Of a stretch of DNA of 64,000 nucleotides, positions 27,426 through 36,761 are shown piece by piece (the stretch's first letter is position 1; the number at the start of each line of letters is the position of its first letter). The stretch covers positions 30,204 to 94,203 of the forward strand of contig JADKCG010000018.1 of NCBI GenBank assembly GCA_016714745.1, given 5' to 3'. The DNA comes from Elusimicrobiota bacterium. GTDB lineage: Bacteria; Elusimicrobiota; Elusimicrobia; FEN-1173. The notes under the pieces are model-generated. The model saw nothing but the letters and a program-made list of their open reading frames with translations. It was not told the origin of the DNA and did no database searches. Position numbers and translations under genes: made by a program.

Positions 27426-27857
27426 ATGCCTGATTTTCCTGTAAATCCCAACACCTGGAAGACGTTGGAAGACCGCCTTAATGCCGTGGGGGTCCATGAA
27501 TCGGATTTGGAGGAGCGGTTTGTTCGGTCGGGCGGGGCGGGGGGACAAAACGTCAACAAAGTCTCGAGTTGCGTTATCCTTGTCCACGTGCCTTCTGGGA
27601 TGACGGTTCGCTGTCAAGAAGAACGGTCTCAGGCAATGAACCGCTTTCGTGCGCGACAACGGTTGGCGGAAAAAATGGAAGTGCGCCTCCTTGGTGCCGC
27701 GAGCGCAAAACGTCAGAAAATCGAAAAAATAAGGCGGCAAAAGCGCCGACGAAGCCGCCGCGCCAAAGAAAAAATGTTGGCCGACAAACGGCATGTGTCT
27801 CAAATCAAAGAAACCCGCCGCGCTCCCGATTTTGAGCGTGCCCCTGAAATTTTGTGA
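27426..27857 (+). CDS. Peptide chain release factor-like GGQ protein
   Basis: 143 residues with the catalytic GGQ in FVRSGGAGGQNVNKVSS, the RF-1 hydrolase domain core (VHVPSGMTVRCQEERSQAMN) and a long basic C-terminal tail (RRQKRRRSRRAKEKM). This matches small ribosome-rescue factors (ArfB/YaeJ or C12orf65-like) that hydrolyse peptidyl-tRNA on stalled ribosomes, with the tail entering the mRNA channel. It lacks codon-recognition domains. It stands alone with the 107-nt repeat directly after it. Confidence 0.85.
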   Translation: MPDFPVNPNTWKTLEDRLNAVGVHESDLEERFVRSGGAGGQNVNKVSSCVILVHVPSGMTVRCQEERSQAMNRFRARQRLAEKMEVRLLGAASAKRQKIEKIRRQKRRRSRRAKEKMLADKRHVSQIKETRRAPDFERAPEIL

Positions 27858-27964
27858 TATCCGGGATTCCCCGGTTGGCACAGGGCTACCGTCGACAGGG
27901 TCTGGAACAGAATTTTCCAGCCCTCCCGGACGGACATGGTCAGACAATTGAAATCTTCAGGATA
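27858..27964. repeat. 107-nt structured dispersed repeat (copy 1)
   Basis: Aligns without gaps to 62998-63104 with about 17 differences. Its ends pair as TATCC with GGATA, while the other copy has TAACC with GGTTA, a compensatory change. An inner stem GTCTGG with CCGGAC in this copy is GTCCGG with CCGGAC in the other. It lies between the release-factor gene and the rhodanese gene. Confidence 0.8.
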
Positions 27965-27983
27965 ACAGTGAAAGGAGCCTGAT

Positions 27984-28364
27984 ATGGGATTATTAAAAAA
28001 AGTTTTTTCCCCGCTTTGTCTTCTGCTGGGGCTGTCTCTGGGGTGTGCCGCAAAGGACAAAAAGTGGGTGGATGTGACTGCGGTCGAGGCCGCGGCCCTG
28101 ATGAAGGATCCCAACGTTTTTTTGCTTGATGTCCGAACGGCCGAGGAGTATGCCGATCGCCATATTCCCAAAAGCGTTCTCGTTCCTGTCCAGGTCCTTG
28201 ACCAACAAATCGAACGCCTTCCTCAGAATAAATCCCAGCCCATCCTCCTCTACTGCCGCTCTGGGAACCGATCCAAAACGGCCGCACATCTTTTGTACGA
28301 CAAGGGATATCGCAATCTTTACAACTTAAAAGGCGGAATCCTCTCCTGGCCGGAGAAAGAATGA
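27984..28364 (+). CDS. Rhodanese-domain lipoprotein
   Basis: 126 residues: lipoprotein signal with LSLGCAAK lipobox, then a single rhodanese domain with FLLDVRTAEEYADRHIPKS and the active-site loop CRSGNRSKTA. It could transfer sulfane sulfur or act as a periplasmic thiol-handling protein. A degenerate relative, VYCRSGNRSVMATRI, is found at 53.8 kb. RBS AAAGGAG precedes the ATG. Confidence 0.85.
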   Translation: MGLLKKVFSPLCLLLGLSLGCAAKDKKWVDVTAVEAAALMKDPNVFLLDVRTAEEYADRHIPKSVLVPVQVLDQQIERLPQNKSQPILLYCRSGNRSKTAAHLLYDKGYRNLYNLKGGILSWPEKE

Positions 28365-28370
28365 TCATCA

Positions 28371-28392
28371 GGGGGGAAATAAAATATCCCCC
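28371..28392 (+). terminator. Weak terminator-like hairpin after rhodanese gene
   Basis: A G run (28371-28376) pairs with a C run (28388-28392) around an AT-rich loop, directly after the rhodanese stop. No T run follows, so termination strength is doubtful. The rest of 28393-28518 shows no gene. Confidence 0.35.
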
Positions 28393-28518
28393 GGGAGGGC
28401 TCGATCTAGTCCAGAACTTTCGGTTGGGATTAGACCAGTGGAAGAAATGTTTTTTCAGGGGGGGCCTCTATTCGCTGGGATTCATTCCTCTCAGATGGAA
28501 TTTTGGTAGTTGGGCGCA

Positions 28519-28547
28519 TTGACAGGGTCTTTGCCCTGTGCTAACAT
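28519..28547 (+). promoter_or_regulatory. Sigma70 promoter of the phosphohexomutase operon
   Basis: TTGACA (28519-28524), a 17-bp spacer and TAACAT (28542-28547), 48 bp upstream of the start codon. Confidence 0.8.
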
Positions 28548-28595
28548 CGCGGCACTTTATCTTTTATCGTTAGAAAACAAAGGCGAACCTATCCC

Positions 28596-30058
28596 ATGAG
28601 CATAAAATTCGGCACGTCCGGTTGGCGGGGCATCCTCGCTGATGAGTTTACGTTTCCCCGTCTTCGCATTGCGGTTCAAGCGATCGCGGATTATCTGCGC
28701 GAGGGAAAGCTTCACAATCGCCGTGTTGTGATCGGGTATGACACACGTTTCCTTTCTGAAGAATTTGCGAAAACGGCGGCGGGGTGTTGGCCGCCAATGG
28801 GATGGAATCTCTTTTATGTGTTCGTGATACCCCCACGCCGGTGGTCGCTTTTGAAGTTTTGCACATGAAAGCGGCCGCGGGGTTAAACATCACCGCGAGC
28901 CACAATCCGCCCAATTATTCAGGGCTTAAATTTAATTCCACGTGGGGAGGCCCTGCACTTCCCGAGACCACCCAACGCATTGAAGCGGCCTGCGAGCCCT
29001 ATTTGGCGGGCGAAACCGTTCCTAAAACCGGGCGGGAAGCCGTGGGACTGAAAAAACGTTTAATCGTTCCCCACGATCCCATGCCCGCCTACGTGAAACA
29101 CCTCGAAACGTTGGTGAACAGAACCCTTTTAAAGAAAGGGAAAATCCGGGTTGTCGTGGATTCGTTGTGGGGCGCAGGACGCGGATACCTCGATGAATTT
29201 TTGAAAAATTCCGGAGTTCAAGTGACGTCGATCCACACCAACCGGGACGTGCTTTTTGGGGGGCACAGCCCTTCTCCTGATCCTGAAATATTGAAGGAAT
29301 TGAAAAGCACCATGCTTGAAAAAAAGGCCCACCTGGGGCTGGCCACAGACGGTGACGCGGACCGCTTCGGCATCATGGATGTGGACGGCACCTTGTTAAG
29401 CCCGAACGAGTTCCTGCCTCTTCTGTTGGATCATTTGGTGAAAACCCGGGGGTGGAAAGGGGTCGTGGCCCGAAGCGTGATGACATCCCACTTCTTGGAC
29501 GCGGTGGCGAAAAAGCATGGGTTGACAGTTAAAGAGACGGCTGTGGGCTTTAAATACATCGGTGACGTTATGGTGCACGAAAACTCCGTCTATCCATCCC
29601 GCGGGGGACATTTCGTTCTTGGCGGAGAGGAATCCGGCGGGCTCTCGGTTCGAGGACATGTGCCGGAGAAAGACGGTATTTTGGCTTGCCTCCTGGCGGC
29701 CGAAATCATGGCGGCGACCAACCGTCCCTTACGGAAATCCATTGAACTGCTTCAAAAAGAAGTGGGAACTTTCCACACGGCGCGACTGAATTTTCATCTC
29801 ACGCTTGAAAAAATGACGGAACTGAGGGAAAAACTGACCCACAAGCCGCCCACGCGGTTAAACGAGTTCCCGGTCCGCCGTATTGTGGAGACCGATGGCC
29901 ACAAGTTTATTTTGACGGATGGCAGTTGGATTGGCGTCCGTCTGTCGGGGACAGAGCCTGTGGTTCGGGTCTATTTGGAAACGCAAGATTTCACCAAAAT
30001 GAAAGCGTTGGAAAAGGCCGGCCGCGTCTTGGCCGGTCTTTCCCCCGCGTCAAAATAA
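28596..30058 (+). CDS. Phosphoglucomutase/phosphomannomutase (frameshifted)
   Basis: An alpha-D-phosphohexomutase: N-terminal MSIKFGTSGWRGILADEFTF, catalytic phosphoserine loop in NITASHNPPNYSG, metal-binding DGDADR (ATDGDADRFGIMDVDG), sugar loop GGEESGG and the C-terminal phosphate-binding RLSGTEPVVRVY. One missing G in the run at 28781-28784 splits it; restoring it reads KTAAGVLAANGMESLL. About 487 residues. It interconverts hexose 1- and 6-phosphates for envelope or carbohydrate synthesis; the sugar preference cannot be assigned. It is followed by enolase. Confidence 0.88.
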
Positions 30059-30077
30059 ATACTCTTTGGAGACTCCC

Positions 30078-31444
30078 ATGGCAAAGAAAAAGAAAGCCGC
30101 TGTCAAAAAAACGAAGGCCAAAAAAATCGCTTCGGTCGCGAAATCGGGGTCGCACGTGCGTTCCGTTCTGGCACGGGAAATTTTAGATTCTCGGGGGAAT
30201 CCGACCGTCGAGGTCGATGTGGTTTTATCGGACGGATCCTTGGGTCGCGCGGCGGTTCCGTCCGGGGCGTCCACCGGGGCCCATGAAGCGTTGGAATTGC
30301 GCGACGGCGATAAGTCCCGTTACGGGGGAAAGGCGTTCAGAAGGCCGTAGAGAACGTAAATTCTGTCCTGTCCCGGGTGATCCGCGGGATCGACGCGAAC
30401 GATCAGCGCGCCTTGGACAAAGCCCTGCTCGCCGCCGATGGCACGGAGACAAAATCGAAACTGGGAGCGAACGCTATTTTGGGCGTGTCCATGGCGGCGG
30501 CCCGCGCCGGCGCGGCGTCGAAGCGAATTCCTCTTCACGTCCACATCCGCGAAGCGTTTGGGATTAAAAGCAAAGAGTTCGTTTTGCCTGTGCCTCTCAT
30601 GAATATTTTTAACGGCGGCGCCCATGCGGACAACAACATCGACATGCAAGAATTCATGATTGTCCCCGTTGTCGGGGGAACCTTCCGCGAGGCGCTCGGG
30701 CGGGCGGAGGTGTTCCATTCCTTGAAAAAGGTGTTGAAAGACGCCAAACACAACACCAGCGTGGGGGATGAAGGCGGTTTTGCCCCCAACTTGAAATCCA
30801 ACGAAGAGGCGATCCAGGTTATTTTGACCGCGATTCAAAACGCTGGATATAAGGCGGGGAAAGATATTTTCTTGGCGCTCGATTGCGCGGCCAACGAGTA
30901 CCATTCGAACGGACGATATCGGCTGGAGGGGGAGATCGCCATCCGCGATCGGTCTTCCGACGAAATGATTGGAGTCTATGAAGAGTGGGTGAATAAATAC
31001 CCCATCGTTTCTATTGAAGACGGGCTGGCAGAAGACGATTGGTCCGGCTGGAAACGGATGACCGAGCAGATCGGCAAAAAAATACAAATTGTCGGGGACG
31101 ATTTGTTTGTCACCAACCCGGTTCGGTTGGCGGAAGGCATTCGCCGGGGCGTGGCCAACGCGATCTTGGTGAAAGTCAATCAGATCGGCAGTCTTTCTGA
31201 GACGGTGGAAGCCGTCCAAATGGCTCAAAAGGCCGGGTATGGGGCCATCATTTCCCATCGCTCCGGGGAAACCGAAGATTCCTTTATCGCGGACCTTGCG
31301 GTGGCGTTGAACGCCGGGCAGATCAAAACCGGTTCGGCTTCGCGCTCTGAACGGATTGCGAAGTACAACCAGCTCCTCCGGCTCGAGGCGTCTTTGGGCA
31401 AAGCGGCGTCCTTCCTGGGAGCGTCGGCTTTTACGCGCCCATAA
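30078..31444 (+). CDS. eno: Enolase with Lys-rich N-terminal extension (frameshifted)
   Basis: Complete enolase fold: VLAREILDSRGNPTVEVDV at the N-terminus, Mg-binding and catalytic residues in EGGFAPN..., LALDCAANEY, SIEDGLAEDDW and IVGDDLFVTN, Lys in AILVKVNQIGSLSET and SHRSGETEDSFIADLAV. A missing G at 30332-30333 shifts the frame after RYGGK; restoring it gives GGKGVQKAVENVNSVL. A Lys/Ala-rich extension of about 25 residues precedes the conserved start. It converts 2-phosphoglycerate to phosphoenolpyruvate. ATG at 30078 follows GGAGA. Confidence 0.93.
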
Positions 31445-31446
31445 AA

Positions 31447-31764
31447 ATGCGTTCTGGGATCCTGCGCGGTCGCGCGCTCTGGGTCCTGGTGGGCGGGTTG
31501 GCCGTGGCGGTTCTCATTTCCGGCGGAGCCGTTCGGCGGTATTGGGTTCGCCATCGGGAATTAAACCGCTTGGAAGACCGTCTCGCGGAGGTGCGGCGAA
31601 AGGTCCGTACGCTCGAAGCGCGTCGGGCCCGGGCGGAGAACGATGCCGAGTTCATCGAAACAGCGGCCCGGCGCGAACTCGGGCTTCTGGCGTCTGACGA
31701 AATTGAGTTCCGCTTTGTGCTTAAGTCTTCGAGCGCAACGATGACATTGAACGACAAGCCCTAA
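31447..31764 (+). CDS. ftsB: FtsB/DivIC-like septum formation protein
   Basis: 105 residues: a basic N-terminus, one TM helix (ALWVLVGGLAVAVLISGG), then a coiled coil (RELNRLEDRLAEVRRKVRTL, EARRARAENDAEFIE) and ARRELGLLASDE, the conserved FtsB/DivIC pattern. It immediately follows enolase, the common genomic neighbour of ftsB. It would bridge the divisome in the periplasm. Confidence 0.85.
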   Translation: MRSGILRGRALWVLVGGLAVAVLISGGAVRRYWVRHRELNRLEDRLAEVRRKVRTLEARRARAENDAEFIETAARRELGLLASDEIEFRFVLKSSSATMTLNDKP

Positions 31765-31776
31765 AAAGGAGCCCCC

Positions 31777-31938
31777 ATGTCCGACACTCTTTGCCCCAAA
31801 TGCAACGCCAAAGGCCATGTTCAGATCAAACTTTCCAGAACCGAAAAAAATGTGGATATGAAATATTACGAATGTTCCGCGTGTAAGAGTCTTTGGACGA
31901 ATTCCATCGACATCGCCCCTCTCCCGGTTGAAGCCTGA
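31777..31938 (+). CDS. Small zinc-ribbon protein, 53 residues
   Basis: Reads MSDTLCPKCNAKGHV at the start, then YYECSACKSLWTNSIDIAPL; two CxxC pairs form a zinc ribbon. AAGGAG is 5 nt upstream of the ATG. Its TGA overlaps the TTG start of the next gene. It is likely a regulatory or adaptor zinc finger. No known family is recognised. Confidence 0.7.
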   Translation: MSDTLCPKCNAKGHVQIKLSRTEKNVDMKYYECSACKSLWTNSIDIAPLPVEA

Positions 31939-33478
31939 TTTTATAGTTCCGCCTCTCTCCTTTCGGGATCGTGAGGCTCTTCGATCCCGCGGGGTTTCCT
32001 CTCAAGACGTCGTTCGTCAATGTCGTCTTTTGAGAAACCCGCCGCCGCCCCCCGCCCTTCTCAGACCCTGTTCGATTGGAGATGGACTGGAGAGGCTGAC
32101 TCCATTTCGTCGAGGGGACCTGGTTCGTTTGGCGACGTCAGCCGTGAGAGCAGGACGTTTGTCTCTTTTTGTCCCCGCGTCGGGGGCCGCCTCGCGGCTT
32201 TTTGTCTCTCTCCTTCAATTGGATCGGTTTCGAAAGACCGGGGGACCGAACACCAGCGCCCTCCTCCTTGACCGCTCACATCCTTTTGGTCTGCCGGCCG
32301 CCCGCTTCTTTTCCAACCTCCGGCGGTTGGCTCTTTTTGAAAATCTCAAAAACGTTCTGGCGTCCCGAGGCCGTGACCTCTCACGCCTTTTAGCGTTGAA
32401 AGATTTCGATCCTGTTTTGGATGCTCTCTTTGATCCGTCGGGTCTCGATGTGGCCCGTTGGCCGAAAGCCTTGATCCCATTTCATCGACAGGGGCGACGG
32501 GTACTAACGGCTTTTGAAGAGCATCTGGCAGAATCTCTGGCGTTCGGGGTGCGGAAGGCTCATTTTACTGTTCCCCAGGAGTATTTGTCGGAGTTCAGAC
32601 GGCGGGGAAAAAAATGGGTGCGCCTTCATGTTCATCGGCGGGGGGGGCGGTTTCGACTGACGTTCAGCGTTCAAGATCCTGCAACGGACACGCTGGCGCT
32701 GGAAAAAGGAAAGGGCTGGGTTCATGCCTCGGACGGATCACTGCTTTTGCGGCCGGGTGGCCACGGCGCGCTCCTGGGTAACCTTGAACGCACAAGGGGT
32801 GACATCGTGTTGGTTCGGAACATCGATAACGTGCCTGTGGCTTCCTTCCAGGCCATAGGCAACACATGGCGAAAGGCAATGGTCGGGCGCTTGATCGAGG
32901 CTCAAACCGAAGCGGCCGTTTGGATCCGTGGGATCTTAAAAAGGGACTGTTCGGAAGACACGCTTCTCGGGGCTGAAAAATTTATTCAAAGGACCTTGGG
33001 AATCCATTGCCGCCCGCTGTCTTTCGCGAAACGGAGGGTTCAAGCGCTTGCGCTTTTAAATCGTCCCTGGCGCGTGTGCGGTATGGTGCCAAACACGGGC
33101 GATCCCGGCGGCGGCCCCTATTGGGTTGACGGGAAAGCGGGGCCCTGCCGTCAAATCGTGGAAGGGTCCCAGCTTGTAAAATCCCAGAAAAAATTACTCC
33201 TTCGCTCCACCCATTTTAATCCAGTGGATATGGTCGTAGGGCTTAAAGATGTGAAGGGGCGCCCTTTTAAACTGGAACGTTATTCAGACCCCTCGCAGGC
33301 CATTATCTCCAACAAACATTTTGAAGGGCGAGAGATTCAAACCTTTGAACATCCGGGGCTTTGGAACGGCGCCATGGCCTATTGGAACACAATATTCGTC
33401 GAGCTTCCGGCCCGGATTTTCCATCCGGTCAAAACGATCACGGATCTGCTCCTCTCAGGCCACACGGTTCGCGTTTAA
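31928..33478 (+). CDS. DUF4301 family protein
   Basis: 516 residues, beginning at a TTG that overlaps the preceding stop. The pattern RGVSSQDVVRQCRLLRN, LFVPASGAASRLFVSLLQ and IGNTWRKAM matches DUF4301. The motif VPASGAASR resembles nucleotide-sugar-type phosphate-binding loops. No TM or signal peptide. Function unknown. Confidence 0.75.
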   Translation: MKPDFIVPPLSFRDREALRSRGVSSQDVVRQCRLLRNPPPPPALLRPCSIGDGLERLTPFRRGDLVRLATSAVRAGRLSLFVPASGAASRLFVSLLQLDRFRKTGGPNTSALLLDRSHPFGLPAARFFSNLRRLALFENLKNVLASRGRDLSRLLALKDFDPVLDALFDPSGLDVARWPKALIPFHRQGRRVLTAFEEHLAESLAFGVRKAHFTVPQEYLSEFRRRGKKWVRLHVHRRGGRFRLTFSVQDPATDTLALEKGKGWVHASDGSLLLRPGGHGALLGNLERTRGDIVLVRNIDNVPVASFQAIGNTWRKAMVGRLIEAQTEAAVWIRGILKRDCSEDTLLGAEKFIQRTLGIHCRPLSFAKRRVQALALLNRPWRVCGMVPNTGDPGGGPYWVDGKAGPCRQIVEGSQLVKSQKKLLLRSTHFNPVDMVVGLKDVKGRPFKLERYSDPSQAIISNKHFEGREIQTFEHPGLWNGAMAYWNTIFVELPARIFHPVKTITDLLLSGHTVRV

Positions 33479-33584
33479 CCCGGACTTCGCCATAGGCGCG
33501 AGCACCGAGATGAAGAAGTCCCGGATTCTTCGTCGAATGCCGTGTCCTATTGTAAAATCCGGGTTTAAGGTAGAATTATTTCAT

Positions 33585-34430
33585 ATGAAAATGGCTGTGA
33601 TGATCGTTCATGGAGTGGGCCGCCCAGATCCCGGTTTTGCGGACGGGATGATGGCGTCATTGAGATCTCGTTTTTTGGCCGCCACGGGGTCAGACGATCT
33701 TGTGATGCGTCCCGCGTTTTGGGCGCCGGTGCTCCAAGACAGAGAGAACGAATTGTGGCGCCGGCTGGGGGCGGGCGGGCCCATGGATTTTATCAAGTTG
33801 CGCCGTTTTATGATGGATTTCGCCGCCGACGCCATCGCTTACCAACCCGCTCCTCGGGAACGAAACATTTACGAAAATGTCCACCAGGTGCTGGCCCACA
33901 CCCTTCAGGAATTAAGCGCGGCGGCGGGGCCCGGTGCCCCGCTTGTCGTGATCGCCCACAGCCTGGGCACGGTGATTGCTTCCAATTACATCTACGACCT
34001 TCAAAATCAACGGAAACGGAAAACCGTACCGGCGCGAGTGATGAAAAAAGTGGGGACGACCCCCGTTGATCGCCTCGAAACGTTGGCCGCGTTTTTTACG
34101 TTGGGCAGTCCCCTGGCTCTTTGGAGTCTCCGTTACAGCGAATTTGGAAAACCAATTCAAGTCCCCTCCCCTCAGCTCAGAACCCATTTCCCCCAAGCGA
34201 AAGGCGGATGGATTAATTTTTACGACCAAGACGACGTGATCGGGTATCCCCTTCGGACGATCAACTCAGCCTACAAGGGCGCCGTCAAAGAAGATCGTGC
34301 CGTCAATGTCGGAGGCCTTCTGTCTTCCTGGAACCCCACCGCTCACACAGAGTATTGGACCGACAGGGACGTTCTCGGGCAGATCGCAGACGAACTGGTG
34401 GCCCTTCGCCATCAAACGCGGAAGGTCTAA
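33585..34430 (+). CDS. Alpha/beta hydrolase, PGAP1/lipase-like
   Basis: 281 residues with an oxyanion-loop-like MAVMIVHGVGRPDPGF, nucleophile Ser in VVIAHSLGTVIASNYI and possible later acid and His residues in DQDDVIGYP and AHTEYWTD. No signal peptide. The ATG is preferred because upstream in-frame Met codons lie inside the previous gene. Its stop overlaps the rhomboid start (TAATG), so they are coupled. Substrate unknown. Confidence 0.75.
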   Translation: MKMAVMIVHGVGRPDPGFADGMMASLRSRFLAATGSDDLVMRPAFWAPVLQDRENELWRRLGAGGPMDFIKLRRFMMDFAADAIAYQPAPRERNIYENVHQVLAHTLQELSAAAGPGAPLVVIAHSLGTVIASNYIYDLQNQRKRKTVPARVMKKVGTTPVDRLETLAAFFTLGSPLALWSLRYSEFGKPIQVPSPQLRTHFPQAKGGWINFYDQDDVIGYPLRTINSAYKGAVKEDRAVNVGGLLSSWNPTAHTEYWTDRDVLGQIADELVALRHQTRKV

Positions 34431-35230
34431 TGGTTTTCAATCAGCCCCTCGCGTATCGATCTTTGCCTCCCGCGGTCAAATCTTTATTGACGATCACGGT
34501 GGCTGTTTTTGCCCTTCAATGGCTTTTTTCTTTTATCGGAGGGCCAAACCTCGTTGGAATTTTTGGTCTAACCCCCGGGGTTGTCACCGGCGATTTCTGG
34601 GTCTGGCAGATCGTGACGTATATGTTTCTTCACGGGGGCCCGTTTCATCTGCTGTTCAATTGTTACATGTTGTGGGCCCTGGGCAAAGTCATCGAGGTTC
34701 AGTGGGGAACAAAATCGTTCCTTTTTTATTATTTCCTTTGCGGGGGAGGGGCGGCGGTCGTCAACGTGTTGGTGGAGCCCCATGCCCTGATCCCCGTGGT
34801 GGGGGCTTCGGGGGCGATCTATGGCCTGTTGGTGGCTTTCGCGATGATGTACCCGGACGCCGTGTTCCTCGTTATGTTCATTGTCCCACTGAAGGCGAAA
34901 CACGCGGTTATTTTCTTTGCCATCTTGGAACTGATGTTCAGCGCCTCGGCCAACACCTCTCACGTCGCTAACCTCGCCCATCTGGGCGGGTTGGCCACAG
35001 GGTTTCTCTATCTTAAAAGTCGGACCTGGCGATATAATCTTCGGTTATGGAAAAGCCGCTTGACCCAAGGGGTTCGTCAAAAACCATCGCCGAAACCCAC
35101 CATTCGGTTGCACGAACTCGGCGCTGAGGTGGACCGGATTTTAGAAAAAATCTCCCAACAGGGCCGATCCAGTCTCACCCAGGACGAACAGGAACTGCTC
35201 GAACGCTATTCCCGAATGAAACGCTCATAG
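34430..35230 (+). CDS. Rhomboid family intramembrane serine protease
   Basis: 266 residues with six TM segments. The serine in VVGASGAIYGLLVAF and the catalytic His in NLAHLGGLATGF (last TM) are present, with HGGPFHLLFNCYMLW in TM2. A cytoplasmic tail of about 60 residues (RILEKISQQGRSSLTQDEQE) resembles rhomboids of bacteria with C-terminal helical extensions. It cleaves TM substrates; the partner alpha/beta hydrolase is translationally coupled upstream. Confidence 0.9.
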   Translation: MVFNQPLAYRSLPPAVKSLLTITVAVFALQWLFSFIGGPNLVGIFGLTPGVVTGDFWVWQIVTYMFLHGGPFHLLFNCYMLWALGKVIEVQWGTKSFLFYYFLCGGGAAVVNVLVEPHALIPVVGASGAIYGLLVAFAMMYPDAVFLVMFIVPLKAKHAVIFFAILELMFSASANTSHVANLAHLGGLATGFLYLKSRTWRYNLRLWKSRLTQGVRQKPSPKPTIRLHELGAEVDRILEKISQQGRSSLTQDEQELLERYSRMKRS

Positions 35231-35264
35231 AGACACCTCCTCCCGTCCTTGCCGCCGGGTGTTG

Positions 35265-36620
35265 CTAGGCTCCAAATCGTTTAAGAATCATAGCGCCGCC
35301 CAGCCCTCCGGACGCGCAGGCCGCGACCATGCCGAACCTTGAATTTTTCTCTTCTTGCATGGAAAAAATCAAATTCAGCAATAACCTCACCCCGGTGGCG
35401 GCGAGGGGATGGCCCAGGGCCAATGTCCCTCCGTTGGGATTGACGAGGCCTTGGGCATTGGCCGATTCCCAGTTTTGCCGGTATTTTTCTTTTCCCACGC
35501 GAAAAATCGAGAGGCACGTGGCCGCGAAGGCCTCGTGCAACTCAATGTGGTCAAGGTCGCTGAAATGAATTCCGGCACGGTCGAGAGCGAGGCTGGTGGC
35601 AAAAACGGGCGCTATTCCCATATAGGCGGGGCTTGACCCCCAAAACCCCCACGCATTCACCTCCGCCAAAATATTCAGGTCAAGGTCCCGGGCCCGTTCT
35701 TCGGAGGTGACGATGACCACAGCCGCCCCGTCTGACCTCGCGCAGGCGTTAAAGAGGCTCACAGTGCCTTTCGTTTTTCCTTCCTCGTATGTTTTCCCTA
35801 AAATGATGTCCTTGTTGTCTCGATAAAAATCTTTGATGGAGTATGACGGCCCGTCGAAAAGGGTGGGGGCCTTTTCCAGCAGTCTGGGTTTTTGCACCAG
35901 GCTTTCCCTCAGGAAAGGGTTTTCGTCCTGGTCGAGGGCCGTGACTCCATTGAGGGCGACGGGGACCACGTGGGACTTGTAAAAACCCCGCCGCTCCGCG
36001 ATGAGGCCTTTTTTATAGCTGTTGAGGGCGTAAGCGTCTTGGGCGTCACGCGAAATGGAGTAAATCTGAGCGCAGACTTCAGCCGTTGCGGCCATGTTGA
36101 TTTTGCAAATGGGATCGGTGAGACCCTCTTCCGTGGTGTCGGTGATGAAGACGTCGGGGTCGTCCCATAATTCGGACCAGTGAGCTTTGACCGTTTCAAT
36201 TGATCGGAGCTTTTTGTGGTTTCGGTGTCCGCGGATGGCGTAGGGGAAATTAGACATGGACTCTGTGCCGCCGGCGAGGTAGAGGTCCCCATCCCCCATA
36301 ATGATATGGCGATAAGCGCTGGCGACGGTTTCCAAACTTGAAATGCAATTTTGTTGGATGGTGTAGGCTTGCACTTTTTCCGGCAAACCGGCTTTTAGCG
36401 CGGAGACCCGAGCGATGTTCGGAGCGTGGGATCCTTGACCGACCCACCCCACCAACACACCGTCCACCGCGTGGGGATAGAGCGATGTTTTCTGCATGAG
36501 CGCTCGGATCGCCACCTCCATCAACTCTTCCGGCAGGAACCCCGCCAGGCTTTTTCCAGAATGGCCGATGGGCGTTCGGGCCCCGCCACAAATAACCACT
36601 TTTTTGTTTGTCGGTTTCAT
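35265..36620 (-). CDS. Thiolase (acetyl-CoA acyltransferase family)
   Basis: 451 residues with the nucleophile Cys in YTIQQNCISSLETVASAYRH, His in ELHEAFAATCLSIF, and the proton-transfer Cys and Gly-rich end MVAACASGGLGGAMILKR. GHPLAATG is also present. It ligates or cleaves acyl-CoA at the beta-keto position. It is convergent with rhomboid and divergent from miaB, alone on the minus strand, with no other beta-oxidation genes nearby. I place the start at MKPTNKK because GAGAGA precedes it. Confidence 0.88.
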   Translation of the reverse strand: MKPTNKKVVICGGARTPIGHSGKSLAGFLPEELMEVAIRALMQKTSLYPHAVDGVLVGWVGQGSHAPNIARVSALKAGLPEKVQAYTIQQNCISSLETVASAYRHIIMGDGDLYLAGGTESMSNFPYAIRGHRNHKKLRSIETVKAHWSELWDDPDVFITDTTEEGLTDPICKINMAATAEVCAQIYSISRDAQDAYALNSYKKGLIAERRGFYKSHVVPVALNGVTALDQDENPFLRESLVQKPRLLEKAPTLFDGPSYSIKDFYRDNKDIILGKTYEEGKTKGTVSLFNACARSDGAAVVIVTSEERARDLDLNILAEVNAWGFWGSSPAYMGIAPVFATSLALDRAGIHFSDLDHIELHEAFAATCLSIFRVGKEKYRQNWESANAQGLVNPNGGTLALGHPLAATGVRLLLNLIFSMQEEKNSRFGMVAACASGGLGGAMILKRFGA

Positions 36621-36749
36621 GGGGTCTCTCTCTGGCCTTAACCCTACCCCCACTTCCGCCCTTTGTCAACAGGGAAATAGGCAAGGCTCTGAAAATAAAT
36701 ATCCCCCCAACTCTCGGTCAGACCATACGCCTTGTCGGAAGATTTGGGG

Positions 36750-36755
36750 TATAAT
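36750..36755 (+). promoter_or_regulatory. Promoter -10 box at the miaB start
   Basis: TATAAT lies only 6 bp before the miaB ATG (36762), so the transcript would be leaderless or nearly so. A convincing -35 box is not seen. Confidence 0.5.
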
Positions 36756-36761
36756 GTCGCC

